A DNA stretch of 64,000 nucleotides from a bacterium. GTDB taxonomy: Bacteria; Bacteroidota; Ignavibacteria; Kapaibacteriales; UBA7675. A program made the translations under genes and the position numbers. The stretch is from NCBI GenBank assembly GCA_030430495.1, contig JAUIKM010000013.1, forward strand, positions 62,001 to 126,000, given 5' to 3'. The notes below the pieces were generated by a model that was not told where the DNA came from, did not search any database, and was given only the letters and a program-made list of their open reading frames with translations. This document shows, one piece after another, positions 21,801-49,113 of the stretch. How positions within the stretch are numbered: position 1 is the first letter of the stretch; every line of letters starts with the position of its first letter.

Positions 21801-22763
21801 GTGGCGACGCATGGCTTTGTCGATGGCGGCCACTTCAATCGGATCGCCCAGGCGCGTTGCGCTGCCGTGCGGTTCGATATAGGTTATGGTGCGCGGGTCG
21901 ACCTCGGCATTGCGCCAGGCATCCAGCATCACCTCCGTCTGCGCAACGCTGCTGGTGGCCGTCAGGCTGGCCGCACTGTTGCCGGATGAATTGCTCGCCC
22001 CGGCGCGGATGACCGCCCAGATATTGTCGTCGTCCGCAATGGCTTTTTCCAGCGGTTTTAACATCACCGCCGTTACGGCTTCGGACGAACCCGAACCGAC
22101 CGAGTCCGCATTAAACGTGCGCGTTTTGCTGTCGTCGGAGGTAACGCCGACGTCGTACGTCAGCCCTTCGCGGATGGGGTCGAGCATGATGCGCGACGCC
22201 ACCACCAGCGCGGTCTCACCCAGACCGGCGCGCAGATAATCACAGGCCTGCACAACCAGAAACAGCGCCGTGGAACAGCCGGTGTCCGACACCCAGGCCG
22301 GCGCTTTGGTGTTTAAGTAGCGCGAAATGCGACCGGCGATTGAAAAGGGCGTGTTGCCGGAAAACATGGCCGGCTCAAAATGGTCGAAGAGTTTGTAGTA
22401 GTGGTAATCCGCGTTTGCGCCCAGCACCAGCATGCGGCTGCCGTCGACCGAACCGGCGGAATAACCGGCGCTTTCAATGCACTCGACCGCACTCTCCATC
22501 ATGATGCGCTGGTGCGGGTCGATCTGTTCGGCCTCGCGGCGCGAAATGTTAAAATACTTGTAGTCAAAGTGGTCGACGTTGTCGAGCCAGCCCATCGGCC
22601 GGAATCCGGTTGAGAGCAGCGGCAGGGTCGAATTGCAGATGCGTTTTTTGGAAATGGGCGTCACCGCATCGCCGCCGGAGCGCAGTTGCGCGTGAATGGC
22701 CTGTATGTCCGATGCAAGCGGAAAACGGCCCGACATTCCGATAACAGCTATGTCGTGTTTCAT
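18813..22763 (-). CDS. Hybrid PKS-NRPS protein KS / degenerate AT / carrier / C, 1316 aa
   Basis: I start at ATG 22763, giving MKHDIAVIGMSGRFP at the beginning of the KS. An open frame continues upstream to 22928 but runs into the preceding gene. KS spans 1-420 with catalytic Cys163 in DTGCS, His299 in PHGSATRLGDP and His339 in KTNIGHTDKVAG. Residues about 430-730 align with an acyltransferase and its post-AT linker (LPSYQFEGLRVW), but the catalytic GHSxG is replaced by GLGAG (587-591), so the nucleophilic serine is lost. The carrier has GGHS with Ser812. A condensation domain with HHIVFDG follows, and the protein ends in an acidic tail (DSDSDAEFGEF). There is no KR, DH or ER. The extender unit must come in trans; the adjacent hydroxymalonyl-ACP type cassette is the obvious candidate. 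The C domain probably serves the A domain of the next protein. A paralogue of the same plan lies at 59451-63476. Confidence 0.95.
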   Translation of the reverse strand: MKHDIAVIGMSGRFPLASDIQAIHAQLRSGGDAVTPISKKRICNSTLPLLSTGFRPMGWLDNVDHFDYKYFNISRREAEQIDPHQRIMMESAVECIESAGYSAGSVDGSRMLVLGANADYHYYKLFDHFEPAMFSGNTPFSIAGRISRYLNTKAPAWVSDTGCSTALFLVVQACDYLRAGLGETALVVASRIMLDPIREGLTYDVGVTSDDSKTRTFNADSVGSGSSEAVTAVMLKPLEKAIADDDNIWAVIRAGASNSSGNSAASLTATSSVAQTEVMLDAWRNAEVDPRTITYIEPHGSATRLGDPIEVAAIDKAMRRHTDDKHFCALTCVKTNIGHTDKVAGMAGMLKAVLSLRHGELYPSLHFEKPNPFIDFANSATFVNTGLTPWQRWNGEPLRAGVSSWGFAGNNVHVLLEEAPERPADTRPREAAYPVCISSKRADGVGQNINKLREHLAEYPGADVADIAFTLNTGRGHFRYRCVLVARSTEELYDMLQHVPTDDVSFDAGADESGGMLFICSSNSGWTRADIELQADIDSDFKQALEQFPSGQLDASLELPACATLVGQFCAWHSLKQRGVLSKRILGLGAGDISVRLILNELAPAAALEQARGFNAVETPADMRARVERLVDRESADGKVLFVELGPAGELSQALDAWQPADRDVMFDVLRFDPRQYSGAAVLTGELYSCRYAVDWQAWHQDRAGRRIHLPSYQFEGLRVWARPAWTDEEYEQWQASLRSGAAPLPQNGVHNNGAAEQDYFKAPDLGPAIEAAEVDESWSPTEQRIARIWQAVLKIEAVKLDDDFFSLGGHSLFGTMVTSRIEQEFNIRLQFKDILTFSTVRRMAAGVDERLAGRTDGVVDLHAAPIEPAPEREVYELSYSQRPMWIINQVEGGENLAYNLVSALRVEGEIDVERLEQALRLMVARHEVFRTSFVMTDDGPRQRVAPTVEFELETLTAADDGIEAAVHDFTRPFNLERAPMLRVALLQLDSGGLMLVFDVHHIVFDGTSAAIFTEELAALYRGEELPRPELHYKDFARWQAQYLASPAGQAQGAWWRAQFADAPRPLELPTDFPRPARRGYAGSRSSFVLSSEQAAAVNEAARRQEATLFMFLLSAFYAMLHRYSGQNDIVVGTPVAGRNHVQLERMPGMFVNTLALRARPRATQTFAELLAEVKQMCLESYAHQEYPIELLVEDLEHERDASRSPLFDVMLLLQNVASTNVRLDENVSLRHHDFAPRTAKFDLSFEFVQDEDRLILGIEYSTDLFRAESIKTMADDYIELLNAVTINADLTLTDVPVGVRYNSIDSDSDAEFGEF

Positions 22764-22833
22764 GATGGTTTCCGGCTGTTTAAAAGGATGAGTGTTAAAA
22801 AGTTGGTGTTTACGCGTTGTTCGGCGACAGAAC

Positions 22834-23913
22834 TCAGCCGGCAAGCTCGGAGGTGCGACGCCCGGCAAATGGCGGCTCAGCCGGCAGATCCAGCTCGATA
22901 TAGTCCGGGTATGCGCCGTCGTTTGCAAGTGCGTGTTCCAGCATCACGCCGCCGCCGGGCAATTCCCCCGCTTCGCTGAAACCGGCAAATTTGTAGGTCA
23001 TGAACATCATGCGGTTGCGGTCCGTGTGTTTAAACTCCGCTGCAAGCCCGGCGTTGAGCGCACGGGCGTTGTTGATCAGGAAGTTTAACAATACCGTCCC
23101 GACGCCGCGCGCCATCACGCGGCAGGACATGAGCAACAGTTTGATATGCCAGGTGGACTCGCGGCGCTCCAGCAGCGCCACGCCGATCTTGCCGTAGGTG
23201 CCGTAGCGGTCCGCCAGTTCAGCCACGTAGAGCTGGTGCTCGTCCGAATCGAGCAGTTCCAACAGCTCATCATACGAGTAGGTATAACCGGTTGCGTTTA
23301 ACTGGTTGGTGCGCACCGTCAGCTCTTCCACGCGTTTAAGGTCTTCCGGCACGGCCGCGGACACGCAAAATTTCATGTTGAGCGAGCGCAAAAATTCCTG
23401 GTTGTTTTCGAAGCGCTCGCTCTCCTCGTTGCGCTGCGCATCGGCCTGATACAGCAGGCGGCGCTGCGCCGATTCGGCCGTCACAAATCGCGGCATAAAC
23501 TGCGGCAGGTCCAGCATTCCGGCTATCTGATCAACATCGTAGATCTGCACTTCGTCGTGGACAAACTTCACTTCGTCGCGCTCGTAGGCGGTGTCGTCAA
23601 AAAATGCAATTGCGTCGAAGCCGATGTTGATCGCCTCCTTGATTTTTGCAATTGATTCCGACTTCGCGCCCCAGTTGATCTGCGGGTAGAGGAAAAAATG
23701 ATCGAGTCCAAACTCCTCCACCTTTTTCCAGGCGTCGGCATGGGTATTTTTGCTCGCGATCGATTGTAAAACGCCGCGGCGATCCAGTTCCTCCATGATG
23801 GCGCGGATATTGTCGCGCAGCACCAGCTCGTCGCCCTCGGTCAGTGTGCCGTGCCAGACGGTGTTGTCCAGGTCCCAGACGACGACTTTGATTTTAACTG
23901 TATCAGCAGACAT
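22834..23913 (-). CDS. fkbH: FkbH-family HAD-like glyceryl transferase/phosphatase
   Basis: 359 aa. ATG at 23913 (MSADTVKIKVVVWDLDNTVW) is preceded by AAGGA at good spacing; a TTG seven codons earlier is unlikely. The HAD nucleophile motif is DLDNT (Asp14, Asp16), and SKNTHADAW follows as in the FkbH family. The C-terminal third looks like the family's GNAT-like domain (LLLMSCRVMARGVGTVLLNF). Known members take 1,3-bisphosphoglycerate, dephosphorylate it and load the glyceryl group on a dedicated ACP, the first step to hydroxy- or methoxymalonyl-ACP. The ACP and both dehydrogenases of that pathway lie just upstream, so the same role is inferred here. It is the last cassette gene before the KS/pseudo-AT protein, 70 bases away, and probably co-transcribed with it. 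Confidence 0.93.
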   Translation of the reverse strand: MSADTVKIKVVVWDLDNTVWHGTLTEGDELVLRDNIRAIMEELDRRGVLQSIASKNTHADAWKKVEEFGLDHFFLYPQINWGAKSESIAKIKEAINIGFDAIAFFDDTAYERDEVKFVHDEVQIYDVDQIAGMLDLPQFMPRFVTAESAQRRLLYQADAQRNEESERFENNQEFLRSLNMKFCVSAAVPEDLKRVEELTVRTNQLNATGYTYSYDELLELLDSDEHQLYVAELADRYGTYGKIGVALLERRESTWHIKLLLMSCRVMARGVGTVLLNFLINNARALNAGLAAEFKHTDRNRMMFMTYKFAGFSEAGELPGGGVMLEHALANDGAYPDYIELDLPAEPPFAGRRTSELAG

Positions 23914-23969
23914 TGTTTTGGTCCTTTTTGTCAAACGACAGAGTGCAGTGAGAGATCGATTTTGTGGAT

Positions 23970-24938
23970 TCAGGCGCGCAGCAGCACGCCGCTCCAGGCG
24001 GCAACCGGGCTGTTGTTCATCAGCAGCACCGATTCGCCGGGGTTGATCATGCCCGTGTCGAGCCCGGTTTTGTAGTTTAACAAGATGTCGGCACAGCCCA
24101 GATGGCCGTACTGCGAAAGGTTGAGTTTGCAGACAGGTGAAATGCTGCAGTTGAGCGCCATTTCGTAGTAGTCAAAGGCGCGGCGCGCAATGTTCTGCAT
24201 CATGATGTGCGGCAGCTCGCCGATTGAGAGACCGTTGCGTTGCAGCAGACGCGTGTTCAAGTCCACGAATCGATTTTTGCTCTCGACCGCCAGTTCAAAG
24301 CCGTATTTGCGCGGGTCTGAAACCTGCTCCACGTACTCGGCAAAGGTGCGATCGCGATACTCCATCGCAAAAAGGTCCCAGTAGCGGCCGTTGGATTCGA
24401 TTTCCATGTCGACGAGTGCGTTGTTCTCGCCGCGGCCCACCAGCGCGGCTATGCCGCCGTCGCCCTGAATTGTGACCGGCATGCGGAAGCGGCGCGGCGA
24501 ATACTGTCTGTGGCCGTAGGCGATCAGAACATATCTGGCGCGGCGGTTGGCCTTCAGGATATCCTGCGCCAGGCGCAGCGCAGCGGTGCTGTCGACGCAG
24601 CCCAGATCGCCGAGGGCGAAGGTCAGCGCGCGTTCGGCGCCCAGCGCATACTGCAGACGCGTCGCCTCTGAACTGATAAACGTTTCGGGGATGCGCGGCC
24701 GGATGTAGATGATGCAGTCGATCTCATCGGCGGCGACGCCCGCCTGCGCCATGACTTCCTCCGCCGCGCGCTGCGCCAGGTCGAAGGCGCTCAGCCCCTC
24801 CGCGTCGTAAAACGCGTCGATGCCCATCTGGTCAAAGTATTCGCGTTCGGCGTCGCTCAGCGCGGCGTATTCGGGCAGGTCGCCCGCCGGAAAGCGCGTG
24901 CCGGCGATGTATTCGCGTATGGCGTGGATATTTATCAC
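23970..24938 (-). CDS. KAS III-like (FabH-fold) protein with non-canonical active site
   Basis: 322 aa. The start is GTG at 24938, with GGAG six bases upstream. The thiolase-fold nucleophile is present as Cys114 in DLGCVDSTAALR. The usual HQAN box is not: the segment reads HIMMQN (244-249). The usual asparagine of the GN motif is also replaced, giving YGHLGCAD (His279, Asp284). KAS III homologues with altered triads include acyltransferases that move acyl groups between carriers or onto other acceptors (CerJ, ChlB3-type), rather than decarboxylating condensing enzymes. Placed inside a hydroxymalonyl-ACP cassette and next to a KS module with a dead AT, it may act as the trans acyltransferase, but this is inference. 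A role in starter formation is the main alternative. It is not part of the classical FkbG-K set. Confidence 0.85.
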   Translation of the reverse strand: MINIHAIREYIAGTRFPAGDLPEYAALSDAEREYFDQMGIDAFYDAEGLSAFDLAQRAAEEVMAQAGVAADEIDCIIYIRPRIPETFISSEATRLQYALGAERALTFALGDLGCVDSTAALRLAQDILKANRRARYVLIAYGHRQYSPRRFRMPVTIQGDGGIAALVGRGENNALVDMEIESNGRYWDLFAMEYRDRTFAEYVEQVSDPRKYGFELAVESKNRFVDLNTRLLQRNGLSIGELPHIMMQNIARRAFDYYEMALNCSISPVCKLNLSQYGHLGCADILLNYKTGLDTGMINPGESVLLMNNSPVAAWSGVLLRA

Positions 24939-25023
24939 TGTTTGCTCCGCATTGTCGTGTGCGGGGTGCTGTCCCCGCCTGTACTCGTATGCCCGGGCTG
25001 CGGGCCGGACGCCGATCCAATTC

Positions 25024-26166
25024 TCAGTCGATAATCAGATCGGGATTTTTAATGGCCTGTTCACCGATCAGCAGCTCCTGCATCTCGGTTGAACCTTCGA
25101 TGATTTCCATCACGCGCGCATCGCGGAAGTAGCGCTGCACGGGGCTGGATTCGTGGCAGCCGAGCGCTCCGTGGATCTGCACGGCGTGGTCGGCCGCGCG
25201 GTTGGCGGCGGCGGAGGCGTGGTACTTGGCCATGGCCGTCCGCATGATTGCTTTGGGGCTGCCGCCGTCGCGCAGGGCGGCGGCGTCCTCACACAGCAGC
25301 GCGGCCGTTCTGGCGTCGAGGGCGATGGCGGCGGCGCGCCGGCGAATCAGCTGGAAATCCCGCAGTTTGGAACCGAATTGTTCGCGCGTGTTGGCGTGCT
25401 GCGCCGCAGCGCGCAACGCTGCGCGGGCGATGCCCACGCAGCCCGCCGCCACGCTGAAGCGCCCGTTGTCCAGCGCGGTGTTGACAATCTGCAGGAATCC
25501 CAGCCCGCGCCGCCCCAGGACGTCGCGCTCGTCCACCGCACAACCGGACATCTCCATTTCAGCTACGAGCGAGGCGCGCGTGCCCAGCATGCCGTCGAGC
25601 GGGCCAAGCAGGAGGGATTTCCCTGCCTTTGAACGGTCCAGGAGGAATGCGCAGACGCCCTCCTCGCCGTCCGCCACCACCAGGAAAAGGTCGGCGCGCT
25701 GCCCGAAGGTCGTCCATTTTTTGCGGCCGGTCAATCGGTATCTGTCTCCGTCGCGGACGTAGCGCGTGTGCACGTTTTTGGCGTCGCTGCCGGTCAGTGG
25801 TTCGGACAGGGCAAAAGCGGCGATTTTGCGGCCGGAAGCGAGGTCAGGCAACAGACGCGTTTTTTGCTCGGGCGTGCCCCAGCGCGCTATCGTTTCGGAA
25901 ACCAAGGCCAGGTGCACGGTCAACAGACTGCGCATCGACGAACAGGCCTCGCCGACGGCCATGTTGAGCAGCATGACGCCGCGCTGGTCCAGACCGCGTC
26001 CGCCGAATTCCTCGGGGATGCTCAGGCCCAGAAAACCGGCCTCCGCCATGGCGCGAATGGCCGATTCAGGCACGGCGCCGTTGCGATCCCACTCGTCCGC
26101 GAAGGGTGCGATCTGTTCGGCCGCAAAAGCTTCAAATTCTGCGCGTAGTGCGTCGTAGCTTGCCAT
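25024..26166 (-). CDS. fkbI: Acyl-CoA/acyl-ACP dehydrogenase, FkbI type
   Basis: 380 aa. The start is ATG at 26166 (MASYDALRAEFEAFAAEQ); a longer open frame to 26376 overlaps the ACP gene and is rejected. The protein shows the full acyl-CoA dehydrogenase fold signatures: FALSEPLTGSDAK, RYRLTGRKKWTTFG, REQFGSKLRDFQLI, and the C-terminal QIHGALGCHESSPVQRYFRD followed by IIEGSTEMQ. In the FkbI/ZmaE pathway such flavoproteins oxidise the hydroxyl-derived carbon of glyceryl-ACP on the way to hydroxymalonyl-ACP. The gene begins 22 bases after the ACP stop and belongs to the same cassette. It contains none of the GTTWAAC heptamers so frequent in the flanking NRPS genes. Confidence 0.9.
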   Translation of the reverse strand: MASYDALRAEFEAFAAEQIAPFADEWDRNGAVPESAIRAMAEAGFLGLSIPEEFGGRGLDQRGVMLLNMAVGEACSSMRSLLTVHLALVSETIARWGTPEQKTRLLPDLASGRKIAAFALSEPLTGSDAKNVHTRYVRDGDRYRLTGRKKWTTFGQRADLFLVVADGEEGVCAFLLDRSKAGKSLLLGPLDGMLGTRASLVAEMEMSGCAVDERDVLGRRGLGFLQIVNTALDNGRFSVAAGCVGIARAALRAAAQHANTREQFGSKLRDFQLIRRRAAAIALDARTAALLCEDAAALRDGGSPKAIMRTAMAKYHASAAANRAADHAVQIHGALGCHESSPVQRYFRDARVMEIIEGSTEMQELLIGEQAIKNPDLIID

Positions 26167-26188
26167 AAAAAGTCCGTCCGATGCGGCC

Positions 26189-26455
26189 TCAGGCCGCGCT
26201 GTTGTTGCGTTTGCGTCCAACGAAGTCCGCGATGGCGTCGACGCTGCGGAAGTTCTGGAGATCCAGGTCGTCGTTTTCGACGGTAATTTTGAAGCTGTCC
26301 TCCAGGAAGGTGACGAGCTGCAGGGCGAACAGGGAGTTGACGAGGCCGTCGGCAAAGATGTCGTCGCCGTCGGCAAAGCGGGCGTCCTTGCCCATGTTGG
26401 ACTTGAAGTAGTCGCGAATGTCGGATTTCAGCTGGTCGTTGTCGTTGGCAGTCAT
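26189..26455 (-). CDS. fkbJ: Free-standing acyl carrier protein, FkbJ type
   Basis: 88 aa, ATG at 26455, with AAGGAA about 12 bases upstream. The phosphopantetheine site is GLVNSLFALQLV (Ser near residue 39). The residue before the serine is Asn instead of the common Asp, as in several ACPs of the hydroxy/methoxymalonyl pathway. It would carry the glyceryl, then the hydroxymalonyl group made by the neighbouring FkbH, FkbK and FkbI proteins, and hand it to a PKS module. It is the only free-standing carrier gene in the window. Confidence 0.93.
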   Translation of the reverse strand: MTANDNDQLKSDIRDYFKSNMGKDARFADGDDIFADGLVNSLFALQLVTFLEDSFKITVENDDLDLQNFRSVDAIADFVGRKRNNSAA

Positions 26456-26721
26456 GGGGCCGTCGATTCCTTGAAAGCGTTGAGACGAAAGCGTCGGAGG
26501 CGGCCGTTCATCGGCCTTTGAGGACCGTTTTGCGCGGCGCGTCTAACATTTCGGGTTACAAGCGGTGAAAATCAGGGGGTGCGCATGTGGGCATCCGTCT
26601 GAGACCGCTCACAGAGCCGATCAGTACATAGTTTGAGCTGGGAACTCCAGGGGCTCACAGCTATTTTTTCGCAACAATACATATTTGCCTGAAGTCACAA
26701 AAATCCGCGACTTCAAAACAC
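26456..26721. other. Intergenic spacer inside the extender-unit cassette
   Basis: This 266-base gap separates the FkbK-type gene from the ACP gene. It is lower in GC than its surroundings. It holds imperfect inverted repeats (TGAGC...GCTCA near 26634-26665; GGCCG-TTCAT-CGGCC near 26502-26516) but no clear terminator with a T-run on the minus strand. It could hold an internal promoter for the ACP-FkbI-KAS III-FkbH run. I see no convincing -35/-10 pair and no gene. Confidence 0.4.
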
Positions 26722-27660
26722 TCAATACTTGAAAAATCCTTCGCCGCTCTTGCGCCCCAGACGCCCGGCGTCGACCATTTTGCGCAGCAGCGGCGCGGGC
26801 CGGAACTTCGGGTCGTTGTAGGCTTCCAGCAGCACGTCCAGCGTGTACAGGATCGTGTCCAGGCCGATCAGGTCGCCCGTGGCCAGCGGTCCCATCGGGT
26901 GGCCGAAACACTCGCGGAAAATGCGGTCGACGTCTTCCGGCGTGGCCACGCCGTCCTGCACCGTAAAAATCGCCTCGTTCACCGTCAGCATCAGCACGCG
27001 GTTGGACACAAATCCGGGCAGGTCGTTGACCACCACCGCCTCCATCCCCGCCCGCGCCAGGATCGATTGCGCGTACTCCAGACTGGCTTCGGTCGTGTGG
27101 AATCCGCGGATCATTTCCGCCGTGTGTTTCATGTGCACCGGATTCATAAAGTGAATCCCCAGCACGCGCGCCGGATCCGCCAACAGCGCCGCCAGCCGTG
27201 TAATCGAGATGGCCGAGGTGTTGACCGCCAGCACGCATTCCTCGTTCAGGATGGGTTTCATCCGCCGGTACAGCGCCAGCTTGGCTTCGATATTTTCCGT
27301 GATATTTTCGACGACAAACGCGCATTCGGCCAGTGATTCCAGCTCGGTCGTCAGGTGGATGCGCTCCGGCGCCCGCAGCGATTCACGCGCCTGGTTAAAC
27401 AGCACGTCGTGCCGCGCAATATTCCGCAGCGCTTTGTGCGCTTCCTGCAACGCCGCATCGTCGCGATCAATGAGCGTCACGGTCGCCCCGAATTTAGCGA
27501 AACGAAAGGACACACCGCGCCCCATCAGTCCCGCACCTACGACTCCGATCCTGATTCCGCTTAAGTCCGGCGCCTTTGTTTCCGCATCCGCCGACGCCTG
27601 ATCTGCTGCACCTGCCACACCTTCCTCCTGAGCTTCCGACATGAATTTCTTGTTTGTCAC
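26722..27660 (-). CDS. fkbK: 3-hydroxyacyl dehydrogenase, FkbK type
   Basis: 312 aa from a GTG at 27660; an ATG six codons later (27642) is a good alternative start because neither has a strong ribosome site. The NAD-binding motif GVVGAGLMGRG lies near residues 38-48. The family core continues with NTSAISITRLA, HFMNPVHMKHTAEMIRG and the C-terminal GRKSGEGFFKY. FkbK/ZmaG-type enzymes oxidise the alcohol of glyceryl-ACP. The gene follows the 4407-residue NRPS by 45 bases and begins the hydroxymalonyl cassette. The first codons coincide with one copy of the dispersed GACAAACAAGA element (27647-27660), so the element may have supplied or moved the start. Confidence 0.9.
   Translation of the reverse strand: MTNKKFMSEAQEEGVAGAADQASADAETKAPDLSGIRIGVVGAGLMGRGVSFRFAKFGATVTLIDRDDAALQEAHKALRNIARHDVLFNQARESLRAPERIHLTTELESLAECAFVVENITENIEAKLALYRRMKPILNEECVLAVNTSAISITRLAALLADPARVLGIHFMNPVHMKHTAEMIRGFHTTEASLEYAQSILARAGMEAVVVNDLPGFVSNRVLMLTVNEAIFTVQDGVATPEDVDRIFRECFGHPMGPLATGDLIGLDTILYTLDVLLEAYNDPKFRPAPLLRKMVDAGRLGRKSGEGFFKY
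27647..27660 (-). repeat. Dispersed short element, copy 1 (GACAAACAAGAA core)
   Basis: On the minus strand it reads GTGACAAACAAGAA at the start codon of the FkbK-type gene. Three other copies are at 36606-36623, 49502-49521 and 59431-59449. Confidence 0.55.
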
Positions 27661-27705
27661 CGTGAGTTCGGTTGCGCGTCGGCGGGACTCCGCCTGACGG
27701 CTCCC

Positions 27706-48998
<21,293 letters not shown>

Positions 48999-49113
48999 AG
49001 GGTGTCCGTGAGAACAGAGCTGTCGGGAGCTGCACAAGCCGCCGGAGAGCAGGCGGCAGATTGAGTTTGGACCTTGGACGTCACGTGCGGATGCGGCGCG
49101 GCATGCCTTTGGG

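Noticed and set aside
22764-22928. N-terminal extension of the KS/pseudo-AT protein
   Set aside because: It overlaps the end of the FkbH-type gene and has no KS homology; the KS begins at ATG 22763.
26167-26376. N-terminal extension of the acyl-CoA dehydrogenase
   Set aside because: It overlaps the ACP gene in another frame and is low-complexity (Ser/Thr/Pro); ATG 26166 starts the family fold.
22834-27660. Aminomalonyl-ACP pathway instead of hydroxymalonyl
   Set aside because: No seryl-loading adenylation enzyme is present in the cassette; the FkbH homologue points to the glyceryl route.
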